Origin: an uncultured Alistipes sp.
GTDB taxonomy: Bacteria; Bacteroidota; Bacteroidia; Bacteroidales; Rikenellaceae
DNA: 11,132 nucleotides
Direction of reading: 5' to 3'
NCBI GenBank assembly: GCA_900769745.1
Contig: CAAGHX010000259.1
Location: 1 to 11,132, forward strand
Part shown: positions 1 through 6,971 of the stretch, one piece after another
Position numbering within the stretch: the stretch's first letter is position 1
How the letters are laid out: each line of letters begins with the position of its first letter
Notes under the pieces: model-generated
The model's database searches: none
Told to the model about the DNA's origin: nothing
Seen by the model: the letters and a program-made list of their open reading frames with translations, nothing else
Program-made: the position numbers and the translations under genes

Positions 1-357
1 AACCTCTTCTTCCGCAACCACAAGGGCAACCGCCACTATTTGGTGGTGTTCGATAGCGAGCGCGAGATGGCTATCCGCGACCTGGAGCAGCGACTCCACC
101 AGGGCAAGCTATCGTTCGCCTCGGAGCAGCGTATGGAGCGTTACCTCGGCCTAAGACCTGGCTCGGTATCGCCATTCGGATTGATTAACGATGAGCAGAA
201 CCATGTTCATCTCTTCCTCGATGCCAACCTACGCAACTACCCCTCGCTGAGTTTCCATCCCAACGATAACACCGCAACGGTGGTAATCTCGCAAGAGATG
301 TTTGCCCGCTACTTGGAGGCTGTAGGCAATAGCTTTGAGTATATAGAGTTGTACTAA
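1..357 (+). CDS. ProX/YbaK-type prolyl-tRNA deacylase, 5'-truncated by window edge
   Basis: The C-terminal 118 codons are present; the frame is open from base 1 and ends at TAA 355-357. The TTG at base 40 is an internal leucine, not a start, because family-like sequence (NLFFRNHKGNRHYLVV) continues upstream of it. The run LSFASEQRMERYLGLRPGSV followed by SPFGLIND is the hallmark of the ProX branch of the YbaK/EbsC fold. Known members are free-standing trans-editing enzymes that act in the cytosol and hydrolyse mischarged Ala- or Cys-tRNA(Pro). The usual length is about 160-170 residues, so roughly a third is missing to the left. No signal peptide can be judged. The stop lies only 13 bp before the GH16 gene. 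The family call is confident; the exact substrate (Ala-tRNA or another) is not readable from this fragment. Confidence 0.88.
   Translation, partial: NLFFRNHKGNRHYLVVFDSEREMAIRDLEQRLHQGKLSFASEQRMERYLGLRPGSVSPFGLINDEQNHVHLFLDANLRNYPSLSFHPNDNTATVVISQEMFARYLEAVGNSFEYIELY
330..337 (+). promoter_or_regulatory. Possible -7 promoter element inside the deacylase 3' end, for the GH16-sulfatase pair
   Basis: TAGCTTTG matches the Bacteroidetes -7 consensus TAnnTTTG. It would place a transcription start near 343, about 28 nt before the GH16 ATG. The nearest upstream TTTG (301-304) is 25 nt away, longer than the usual 19-21 nt, so the -33 box is not convincing. A six-base pattern also occurs several times by chance in 11 kb on two strands. 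It could explain separate control of the carbohydrate genes. Confidence 0.22.
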
Positions 358-370
358 AATTGGTCTGAGT

Positions 371-1306
371 ATGAAAAATAAGATTATTGCATCGCTCCTT
401 TTCGTTGTCTTTTTGTCTACATTGAACATTGAATTGAGCGCTCAGGAGAAGAAGTCGGCACCACAACCTAAATTTCACAAGAAATTTATTGAGCACTTCG
501 ACAAACCGACCTCGAAGTACTTCAATCAGAATGGCGGCAGGAGAAGAAGCAGCACGCAGATGCGTTATATCCCAGCCACATCATCATTCTGCGAGAAGGA
601 TAGCAAGGTGATGATGATGCGCATAGACCCTACCGACCCAGCTGGACCAGGTCGTGGCCCAGAGATTTGCAGCAAGGATTACACCTATTACGGCTCATAC
701 TCTGCACGAATTCGCATCCCCGAGGCATCGGCTGTGCAACCCAATGTGGGCGCAGTTGTGGGTTACTTCACATACAATATGGAGCGAGAGAAAGGCCTTA
801 GCGAGATTGATTGGGAGTGGCTTATTGCCGATCCTGAGATTATCTACATAGGCACTTGGACAGGTAAGGGCGATAATCTCCAGCGCATAGGTCGCATTAT
901 CAATCTGGCAAAGGGTACCATCTATGAGTGCATATATAAACCTACAGCCGAGGGCATCAAAGACAATAGGCTGACAGGCTTGCAAAACCAGCCCGAAACA
1001 GTGCCTGTGATTGAGGGTTACAACGCAGCAAAGCGCTTCTACACCTATGGTTTTGATTGGTATCCCGACCGTATCGTGTGGTGGATGTTGCACCCCGAGA
1101 CTCAGGAGCGAATCGTATTGTGGGATTATCAGGGCTCAACGCCCAACTTTAGCGGCATCCCCGATAACAAGACTCGCTATTTGCTGAACTTCTGGCATAC
1201 GAACAATTGGCCCGTACATACCAATCCAAAGTCAATCGAGAAACCTAAGTACCCTTATGAGGTTGAAATTGATTGGATGTCATACGAGCCATTCGACATT
1301 CGTTAA
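371..1306 (+). CDS. Secreted glycoside hydrolase family 16-like enzyme
   Basis: This 311-residue protein has a signal peptide (residues 1-25, ending ELSAQ) and then a GH16-type beta-jellyroll domain over about residues 38-310. The GH16 catalytic signature ExDxE is seen as EIDWE at 145-149: E145 is the expected nucleophile, D147 the assisting residue and E149 the acid/base. Other family-like features are YYGSYSARIRIP (106-117), the aromatic stretch around FYTYGFDWYPDRIVWW, and the C-terminal strand YPYEVEIDWMSYEPF. GH16 enzymes cleave beta-1,3 or beta-1,4 links in glucans and galactans (laminarin, agar, porphyran, carrageenan), and some Bacteroidales members cut mucin O-glycans. The substrate cannot be read here. 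The sulfatase starting 10 bp downstream points to a sulfated galactan or mucin-like glycan. No SusC/SusD pair or carbohydrate-binding module is visible. No Shine-Dalgarno sequence precedes the ATG, as is common in Bacteroidetes. Confidence 0.85.
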   Translation: MKNKIIASLLFVVFLSTLNIELSAQEKKSAPQPKFHKKFIEHFDKPTSKYFNQNGGRRRSSTQMRYIPATSSFCEKDSKVMMMRIDPTDPAGPGRGPEICSKDYTYYGSYSARIRIPEASAVQPNVGAVVGYFTYNMEREKGLSEIDWEWLIADPEIIYIGTWTGKGDNLQRIGRIINLAKGTIYECIYKPTAEGIKDNRLTGLQNQPETVPVIEGYNAAKRFYTYGFDWYPDRIVWWMLHPETQERIVLWDYQGSTPNFSGIPDNKTRYLLNFWHTNNWPVHTNPKSIEKPKYPYEVEIDWMSYEPFDIR

Positions 1307-1316
1307 CGATTAAACT

Positions 1317-2831
1317 ATGAAGAAGATATACCTCGCGACAGGAGCTCTTTTGCCTCTACTCAATGCTTGCGCCACTATGGGCGAGCAGAAGCCAAACGTC
1401 ATCTACATTATGTGTGACGACTTGGGCTGGGGCGATGTGGGATGTTATGGGCAGCAGCTCATCGAAACTCCCCATATCGACCAGATGGCTCGCGAGGGTA
1501 TACGATTCACTCAAGCATACGCCGGTAGCCCCGTGAGTGCCCCATCGCGTGCATCTTTTATGACGGGCCAGCATACGGGCCACACCGAGGTGAGAGGCAA
1601 CAAAGAGTATTGGCGCAATGTACCGATGGTGAAGTATGGTCAGAATGACGAGTTCTCGCGCGTGGGACAACACCCCTACGACCCCGACCACGTCATCCTG
1701 CCCGAGATTATGAAACGCAACGGCTACACAACCGCAATGTTTGGCAAGTGGGCCGGCGGATACGAGGGCTCCGCTTCGACACCCGACAAGCGAGGCATTG
1801 ACGAATACTTCGGTTATGTATGCCAATTTCAGGCACACCTCTACTACCCCAACTTCCTGAATCGTTATAGCCGTTCGGCGGGCGACAAAGAGGTGCAGAG
1901 AGTTACTTTGGAGCAGAATATCCTCCACCCACAGAGTGGCGAGGGCTACTACAACCGCACCCAATACTCGGCCGAGATGATTCACCGCGAGGCTATGAAG
2001 TGGCTCGAGGGGCAGAGTGGCGAGCAGCCATTCTTCGGCATCTTCACCTACACGCTTCCCCACGCCGAGCTGGTGCAGCCCAACGACTCTATCCTGCAAC
2101 ACTACGTTGCTAAATTCTCTGACGACAAGGATTGGATTGCACGGGGCTCACGCTACAACTCTTCGTACCGTGCCCACGCACAGTTTGCGGCTATGGTATC
2201 GCGATTAGATGGTTATGTGGGTGAGATTTTGGCTCTGCTTGAAAGCAAGGGACTCGATAAGAATACGCTGGTAATCTTCACCAGCGATAATGGCCCTCAT
2301 CAGGAGGGTGGCGCCGACCCTAAGTTCTTCGGCGAGAATGTACCACTCAACGGCATCAAGCGACAGACCCACGAGGGCGGAGTGCGAGTACCATTCATTG
2401 CCTGGTGGCCAGGAAAGGTGGATGCTGGCAGCGAGAACGACCACCAGCTGGCGTTCTACGACGTGATGCCTACGCTATGTGAGCTTATAGGAGAGCGAAA
2501 CTACGAAAAGAAATACGCCTCGAAGCAGAAGTCTATCGACCACTTCGACGGCATATCGTTTGCACGCACACTGCTTGGCAAGCGCGGTCAAAAGGAGCAC
2601 GAATTCCTCTATTGGGAGTTCGAGGAGACCGACCAGGTGGCGGTGCGTATGGGCGATTGGAAGATGATATCGAAGCGAGGCATACCCCATCTCTACAACC
2701 TCGCCAACGACCTGCACGAGGATAACGACATAGCAGCCGAGCACCCCGACATAGTACGTCGAATGATAGAAATAGCCCACTCCGAGCACGTCGAGAGTGA
2801 GCATTTCAAGGTAACTATGCCCAAGCTATAG
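1317..2831 (+). CDS. Ser-type sulfatase (arylsulfatase family S1), predicted lipoprotein
   Basis: This 504-residue alkaline-phosphatase-fold sulfatase spans the usual family length. The N-terminus has a lipobox-like LNAC with Cys18, so it is probably a lipoprotein facing the periplasm or cell surface. The metal-binding CDD motif gives D34 and D35. The sulfatase signature SAPSRASFMTG begins at Ser74, so the formylglycine precursor is serine (S-x-P-S-R) and maturation should need an anaerobic radical-SAM enzyme (anSME), which is not in this window. Other expected active-site residues are K144 (FGKW), H249 (TLPHAE), D324/N325 (TSDNG) and K348 (GIKRQTHEGG). The C-terminal subdomain has WEFEETDQVAVRMGDWKMI. 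It hydrolyses sulfate esters, most likely on glycans processed with the GH16 enzyme 10 bp upstream. Which sulfate position it attacks is unknown. Confidence 0.93.
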   Translation: MKKIYLATGALLPLLNACATMGEQKPNVIYIMCDDLGWGDVGCYGQQLIETPHIDQMAREGIRFTQAYAGSPVSAPSRASFMTGQHTGHTEVRGNKEYWRNVPMVKYGQNDEFSRVGQHPYDPDHVILPEIMKRNGYTTAMFGKWAGGYEGSASTPDKRGIDEYFGYVCQFQAHLYYPNFLNRYSRSAGDKEVQRVTLEQNILHPQSGEGYYNRTQYSAEMIHREAMKWLEGQSGEQPFFGIFTYTLPHAELVQPNDSILQHYVAKFSDDKDWIARGSRYNSSYRAHAQFAAMVSRLDGYVGEILALLESKGLDKNTLVIFTSDNGPHQEGGADPKFFGENVPLNGIKRQTHEGGVRVPFIAWWPGKVDAGSENDHQLAFYDVMPTLCELIGERNYEKKYASKQKSIDHFDGISFARTLLGKRGQKEHEFLYWEFEETDQVAVRMGDWKMISKRGIPHLYNLANDLHEDNDIAAEHPDIVRRMIEIAHSEHVESEHFKVTMPKL

Positions 2832-2875
2832 AAGTTCGGGCAGTTGTCTATGTAAGGATTTTAGGGGAATCAAAT

Positions 2876-3481
2876 CTATCGAATAATAAACACCGGCTCG
2901 GGTGGTAATACTTTGCCTTCGGGCAGAGTAATACGCAGCACGTGGTCGGTCTCAACGCCCTTACCTTCACGCTTTGCAGGAATCCATCGTGGCGAGCTTG
3001 CCAACACCTTCTCCACACGACGCAGCAGACGCTTATCGCTCGACTCCAGCACATCACGCAGGCTCACCGAGCCATCGGCATTAACCCTATAGGCAACAAT
3101 AACACGCGCCACAGGGTCAAACTCGCCCCACTTCACCTGCTTGGCTACATAGGCACTATATCGCGCCTCACGACCCTCTAATTCGAAGCGGGCAGGGGTA
3201 TCATAACGAAGAGTTATGAGCACCACACCATTCGATGCCTCGGCGCCATACTTGGCTATGGTCTGCTCATCGGCAGGAAGCATCTTCTCGGTGACAATAT
3301 CGCGAGGAGATATCTCCTTAGCCTCGCTGAAGCTCACTCTCTTGCCATTGACTATATAGAGTGGCATACGGCGCTCCTGCTCCTCCATCTCCTGCGCCAT
3401 AGCAGACCCAGGCACCAGAGCCGAGAGCACAAATCCCACTATCAGCGCAACACGCATCAGAGTTTTGGGGGTAACTATCAT
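2876..3481 (-). CDS. Secreted protein with SusC-plug-like motif and TonB C-terminal-like domain
   Basis: This 201-residue protein has an N-terminal signal peptide (about residues 1-30, ending GSAMAQ; Met9 is an alternative start). Residues 40-92 resemble the plug region of SusC-type receptors: PLYIVNGKRV, then IAKYGAEASNGVVLITLR. Residues 121-187 look like a TonB C-terminal domain (VIVAYRVNADGSVSLRDVL, then SSPRWIPAKREGKGV and LRITLP). After signal-peptide cleavage there is no remaining inner-membrane anchor and no Pro-rich spacer, so it is not a classical energy-transducing TonB. It is more likely a periplasmic partner of an envelope protein. Its ATG overlaps the TGA of the upstream DUF2490 gene as ATGA (3478-3481), implying translational coupling. 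It converges on the sulfatase gene with 44 bp between them. The function is not known. Confidence 0.75.
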   Translation of the reverse strand: MIVTPKTLMRVALIVGFVLSALVPGSAMAQEMEEQERRMPLYIVNGKRVSFSEAKEISPRDIVTEKMLPADEQTIAKYGAEASNGVVLITLRYDTPARFELEGREARYSAYVAKQVKWGEFDPVARVIVAYRVNADGSVSLRDVLESSDKRLLRRVEKVLASSPRWIPAKREGKGVETDHVLRITLPEGKVLPPEPVFIIR

Positions 3482-4281
3482 AACTTAAACTTGTAATCTA
3501 TACCAATAACGTGAGCACACACCTTCTTTAGTGTGCGAGAGGTCAAATCGCCCGACAAATCGTTGTAAGCAGCACCCTGCGAACGGTTGAAGTGGACCAT
3601 ATAGTAGAAGTCCATGCTGTTGTGCGAATTGATTTTCATAGTCGAGCCCACGCACAGACGCAAGCGGTTGATGTAGTTGTCGTACTCCAACGCATCGCTG
3701 AGGCGATTATCCACCGCAGCAGGAGCATTGAGCGTGTGATAAAGCTCGGCATAGGCATAAGGCTTCCAGCGCGACTCATTGCGATAGTCGGCCTTTAGGC
3801 GTGTACGCAGAGTTGTAAACGGATTGGGCGTTACAAACTCGTCGGTATCGTAAGAGCGCACCACAAAACGTACTCGCTCCCTCAAAGAGAGGTCGAATCT
3901 ACCCACCGAGAGTTTACCGATAACGGCCAGATTGAAGCGGTGCTTAATCTTCCACAACTCATCGCCCTTGCGCTCGTTGACAAACACATACTCGCCCTCG
4001 AAGCCCAAGTGACGCCAAGGCGAATAGTCGAGTGTAAAGGCCGACAGCATCTTATCCAACTGCGAAAAACTCTCCTTCGTGCGGAGCTGCTCGCTCCAGG
4101 TAAGCTTCAACTTATCGGCAAGGGGGATCTCCAGCGCCAGGCGGAAACGACCCTGCAAATCACTATCACTGCTCTCTGCAAGTGGCACACTGCCAACACC
4201 CTGAGCCTGCGCAGTTAGAGCACCCACAATCAGTGCTACACACAATACAACTCTACGAATAAATACTCTCTCTCTAGTCAT
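3478..4281 (-). CDS. DUF2490 family outer-membrane beta-barrel-like protein (second paralogue)
   Basis: This 267-residue protein has a signal peptide (about 1-27, ending LTAQAQ) and then a strand-rich chain with alternating polar and aromatic residues. Typical DUF2490 features are LQGRFRLALEIPL near the N-terminus, LSLRERVRFVV in the middle, AYAELYHTLNAPAAV, the late strand FYYMVHFNRS, and a terminal beta-signal-like strand IDYKFKL. Members are predicted small outer-membrane barrels of unknown function. It has the same length as the adjacent gene at 4386-5189 and shares nearly every motif with it, so the two arose by tandem duplication. It overlaps the TonB-C-like gene by 4 nt. A promoter-like element lies just upstream at 4298-4329. 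No catalytic residues can be recognised. Confidence 0.82.
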   Translation of the reverse strand: MTRERVFIRRVVLCVALIVGALTAQAQGVGSVPLAESSDSDLQGRFRLALEIPLADKLKLTWSEQLRTKESFSQLDKMLSAFTLDYSPWRHLGFEGEYVFVNERKGDELWKIKHRFNLAVIGKLSVGRFDLSLRERVRFVVRSYDTDEFVTPNPFTTLRTRLKADYRNESRWKPYAYAELYHTLNAPAAVDNRLSDALEYDNYINRLRLCVGSTMKINSHNSMDFYYMVHFNRSQGAAYNDLSGDLTSRTLKKVCAHVIGIDYKFKL

Positions 4282-4297
4282 AAAACTTAATCTTTCT

Positions 4298-4329
4298 CAA
4301 ACATTTATATTTATTGCTCGCCATTCAAA
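4298..4329 (-). promoter_or_regulatory. Possible Bacteroidetes-type promoter for the second DUF2490 gene
   Basis: On the minus strand TTTG (4329-4326) is followed after exactly 20 nt by AATGTTTG (4305-4298), one mismatch from TAnnTTTG. The spacing fits the -33/-7 consensus. The start would fall near 4292, giving a short leader of about 10 nt before the ATG at 4281. It overlaps the T tract of the possible terminator upstream. Confidence 0.38.
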
Positions 4330-4354
4330 AACAACGCCACCCGCATAGAGTGGC
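4327..4354 (-). terminator. Possible weak intrinsic terminator between the two DUF2490 genes
   Basis: Read on the minus strand, GCCAC (4354-4350) can pair with GTGGC (4340-4336) around a 9-nt loop, followed at once by GTTGTTTTT (4335-4327). The stem has only 5 bp, so termination would be partial at best. It lies about 30 nt after the stop of the first paralogue. It may attenuate rather than end the transcript. Confidence 0.4.
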
Positions 4355-4385
4355 TATTGTTATAAGGTTGCGAGATAACTCTTCT

Positions 4386-5189
4386 CTACCACTTAAATTT
4401 GTAGTCGAGGCAGAAGACGTGGGCACACCCCTTTGTATGCCTCCACTCCTTTATGTCGCCGGCATTGGCTTTGTATCGAGCATCGTAGGATTGGTTCAGA
4501 TGCAACATATAGTAGATGTCGATACGATTGGTCATATTGATTTTATACTCCGCACCAACGGCAAAGCGCACACGGCTGATGTAGTTATCAGAGTCCCAAG
4601 GGTTCTCCTTGTAATTCTCGACTGGAGCTGGAGCATTGAGGGTGGTATAGAGCTCAGCAAATGCATATGGCTCCCAGCGCGACTGGAATATGTCGTATGC
4701 CACCTTGAAGCGCGAACGCAACGAGAAGAATGGATTTACGTGCTCATACTTACAGATTGAGTCACCACGGAACTGCACTCTCACACGCTCACGAAGCGAG
4801 AGTTTCACACGACCAGTGCGATACATACCTGTCACATCGAGGTTTACGCGATGACGGATACCCCACTTCTCCTCATCATCTTCATCGAGCTGATTCACGA
4901 GCGAATAGCTAGCGCCTATACGCAGATAATCGATAGGTTTGTAGCTGAAACCCACGCTCGAAACGATTTTATCCAAATCGCTGAAGTTGTTGTGGAGTCT
5001 CACCTGCTCGTCCCACGTGAAGTCCCACTTACCGAATCTATCGAGTGGAATCTCTAAGCCTGCACGGAAACGACCCTGGATATCGTTGTTGGTTATCTCG
5101 GTTGGAGGTATAAGCTCCTCCTGTGCCTGCACTGCAAAAGGCACAGCCAAGAGTATCATCAGACAAATAGTTTTAATCGTGTGTTTCAT
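4386..5189 (-). CDS. DUF2490 family outer-membrane beta-barrel-like protein (first paralogue)
   Basis: This 267-residue protein has a clear signal peptide (residues 1-23, ending FAVQAQ). Its DUF2490 features match the downstream paralogue in order: IQGRFRAGLEIPL, LSLRERVRVQF, AFAELYTTLNAPAPV, SDNYISRVRFAVGAEYKI, the strand IYYMLHLNQS, and a C-terminal strand LDYKFKW. It is predicted to be an outer-membrane barrel; the family's role is unknown. An acidic stretch (DEDDEE) near residue 105 is absent from the paralogue and may lie in a surface loop or a periplasmic turn. A 150-bp gap with a perfect -7 element separates it from the DUF4956 gene, so it may have its own transcript as well as read-through from upstream. 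Confidence 0.84.
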   Translation of the reverse strand: MKHTIKTICLMILLAVPFAVQAQEELIPPTEITNNDIQGRFRAGLEIPLDRFGKWDFTWDEQVRLHNNFSDLDKIVSSVGFSYKPIDYLRIGASYSLVNQLDEDDEEKWGIRHRVNLDVTGMYRTGRVKLSLRERVRVQFRGDSICKYEHVNPFFSLRSRFKVAYDIFQSRWEPYAFAELYTTLNAPAPVENYKENPWDSDNYISRVRFAVGAEYKINMTNRIDIYYMLHLNQSYDARYKANAGDIKEWRHTKGCAHVFCLDYKFKW

Positions 5190-5256
5190 AGTTGTAGTAT
5201 TTTATGTTTCACCCTTCGCTGTTTATTTCAATTCGCTTAATCACTCCTTGATGGTG

Positions 5257-5264
5257 CAAACCTA
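5257..5264 (-). promoter_or_regulatory. Probable -7 promoter element for the DUF2490 pair
   Basis: TAGGTTTG on the minus strand (5264 to 5257) matches TAnnTTTG exactly and lies in the 150-bp gap before the DUF2490 gene. A TTTC about 23 nt upstream is the only -33-like sequence, so that half is weak. The implied start near 5251 gives a leader of about 60 nt. The rest of the gap (5190-5339) is AT-rich, with no convincing terminator. Confidence 0.5.
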
Positions 5265-5339
5265 CGAGGCAATTCTGTAACGAATTTGAAATATCGATAT
5301 TCTGGGCGAAAAAATTCACTTTTTTTGCTGCGGCAGCCC

Positions 5340-6065
5340 CTACTGGATAAACTGGTTGGGTTTTGAGATATGGTCCACCGAATTGCTCTCGCCCGGGCCA
5401 AGCTCATAATAGACCTTGATAAATGCCACATCACGCAAGAAATCGACGTGACCCACCTCAATCTTCTCAATCTTCAGACCCAAACGAGCCTCCAAGTCGG
5501 CCAAAAGTTCAGCTCGACGCTCGGGAACAATCAAGTCAATCTTCTCATAAATTACCAACTTGGCCGATGTGTGGCGCAGCAGCAACCTGCCCTCCAGCAA
5601 CCACAACAGACCTAGCACCAGGCCGTTGGCAGCAAACAACTCAGCATAAGAGATATTCAGTGCAAGACCGTTGATAACCGATGTTGCGATGATTACAAAC
5701 AGATAGGTCATCTCCCTCACGGGCACCGTTTCCGTTCGGTAGCGCATCACGCCAAAGATGGCAAACAGACCCAGCGTGAGGCCAATCTGCACACTCACAT
5801 TCTCCATTAGGAAGATGAGCAAGAACATTGCAGACGAGAAGAGCATAAACGTAAGCACATAATCCTTACGCTGGCTCTTCGTATAGTAGCAGAAACGCAC
5901 TATAAGCCACGAAACCAACAGGTTGAAGGCAAAACGAATCAGCAGATGGGTCAAGTTGTGCGCATCATAGAGCGGCACACCCAGGAATGAAATCTGCGAT
6001 GTAATCTCATAACCGAACTCCTCAGCAATCGAGGGATCATACTCCAAAAAATCTTGTTGTATCAT
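5340..6065 (-). CDS. DUF4956 polytopic inner-membrane protein
   Basis: This 241-residue protein has no cleavable signal peptide. Hydrophobic segments lie near residues 40-60, 68-88, 90-107, 119-137 and 143-160, giving four or five membrane passes. The family-defining stretch is LFAIFGVMRYRTETVPVREM (100-119) followed by TYLFVIIATSVINGLALN. Residues about 165-225 form a soluble mixed alpha/beta tail. DUF4956 genes are often found beside VTC-domain genes; here the VTC gene ends only 12 bp upstream, so the two are almost certainly co-transcribed. By analogy with eukaryotic VTC, where the catalytic domain feeds polymer through membrane segments, this protein may anchor the polymerase or carry its product. 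That role is inference. Confidence 0.9.
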   Translation of the reverse strand: MIQQDFLEYDPSIAEEFGYEITSQISFLGVPLYDAHNLTHLLIRFAFNLLVSWLIVRFCYYTKSQRKDYVLTFMLFSSAMFLLIFLMENVSVQIGLTLGLFAIFGVMRYRTETVPVREMTYLFVIIATSVINGLALNISYAELFAANGLVLGLLWLLEGRLLLRHTSAKLVIYEKIDLIVPERRAELLADLEARLGLKIEKIEVGHVDFLRDVAFIKVYYELGPGESNSVDHISKPNQFIQ

Positions 6066-6077
6066 AAGCTTTCAATT

Positions 6078-6884
6078 TTATTCGTTATTATTTTTAGGAA
6101 AAGGTTGTTCAATGGCTTTGTTCACCAAACGAATCTTGCGCTTGAAACGGTTCTTCTTAACCTCGGGAGTGGTAAGTACCACGCCAAGACAATATTTGCT
6201 CACCTTGAGCTGCTTGACTCTCAAATCCAGCATAATCTTCTTCATAGGTGAATAACACATACCATCTTGCTTGAGCTCGACGATAACCATACGCTCGACT
6301 CCTGGTGATAGATTCTGCCCCGTACGCAGATTCTCGAACCGCACATTAAAGTCGATGGTGAGTCGCTCGGTGTGAGCGTGATTTACGAGAGTAATTCGTT
6401 CGAAGCGAGTGATAAGAGAAGGAAGTAAATCCTGAAGTGGATATGCCGAATGCTGCTCCATATACTCACACGCCTGAGCTGAAGTGCGAAAGTCGAGAAA
6501 CACCTCTCTGTCGATTACCGTACGGCGTTTCTTGGTGCGACCACGATTGGTCTTGTTCTTCACCTCGACGAACGAGAGCATAGTCTCGATATATGTACGT
6601 GTACGTATCTTCTGACGCGAAAGTTTACGGTTGTGGTGAACGGTATACATCTCCCACGACGGAGTGTCATAATAGAGAGTCTCGTAACGTGCAGCTCGCA
6701 CATCACCTATAACCTGCACCGAATATTCACCCACCGCACGACGCAACAACTCCAAGCAGCACTCCTCACTGAGCACATACTTCGTGTCGACGCGATTCAT
6801 CAGCTTGATGGCTGACATCTCATCGAGCGTGATGGTTGGCATCGACTGCCACACATCTAATGTATTGAGCTGCTCAAAGGTCAT
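6078..6884 (-). CDS. VTC-domain polyphosphate polymerase-like protein
   Basis: This 268-residue soluble protein is a stand-alone VTC (triphosphate-tunnel) domain. The charged residues expected to line the tunnel are visible in order: NRVDTKYVL (R31, K35), HHNRKLSRQKIRTRTY (R86, K87, R94, R96), FVEVKNK (E107, K109), LITRFERI (R160), RLTIDFNVRFEN (D178), MVIVELKQ (E203, K205) and the late VSKYCLG (K230). In yeast Vtc4 this fold makes polyphosphate from ATP in a metal-dependent way; bacterial homologues are annotated as polyphosphate polymerase domain proteins. It has no SPX domain and no membrane segment, so the neighbouring DUF4956 protein (12 bp away) is its probable membrane partner. The C-terminus is very basic (KKNRFKRKIRLVNK) and could bind lipid head groups or polyanion. 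Activity is inferred from the fold. Confidence 0.9.
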   Translation of the reverse strand: MTFEQLNTLDVWQSMPTITLDEMSAIKLMNRVDTKYVLSEECCLELLRRAVGEYSVQVIGDVRAARYETLYYDTPSWEMYTVHHNRKLSRQKIRTRTYIETMLSFVEVKNKTNRGRTKKRRTVIDREVFLDFRTSAQACEYMEQHSAYPLQDLLPSLITRFERITLVNHAHTERLTIDFNVRFENLRTGQNLSPGVERMVIVELKQDGMCYSPMKKIMLDLRVKQLKVSKYCLGVVLTTPEVKKNRFKRKIRLVNKAIEQPFPKNNNE

Positions 6885-6971
6885 AGCGGCCTTATTTTAG
6901 CGGTTAATACAATGAAAACTGATCATAAAGCTCATAAATAAGCATACTAATAGGGGAAGGAGCAGCCTGCG

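Noticed and set aside
40..42. TTG as start of the first gene
   Set aside because: The reading frame and family-like sequence continue to base 1, so the gene is simply cut by the window edge.
1356..2102. 248-codon open frame on the minus strand
   Set aside because: It lies wholly antisense to the sulfatase, whose catalytic motifs run through it; the translation has no domain-like pattern.
4314..4760. 148-codon open frame on the plus strand
   Set aside because: Antisense to the first DUF2490 gene; the real gene has a signal peptide and a close paralogue next door.
5327..5337. GC-rich hairpin after the DUF4956 gene as a terminator
   Set aside because: The stem is only 4 bp and the minus-strand transcript continues with A residues rather than U, so it does not fit an intrinsic terminator.
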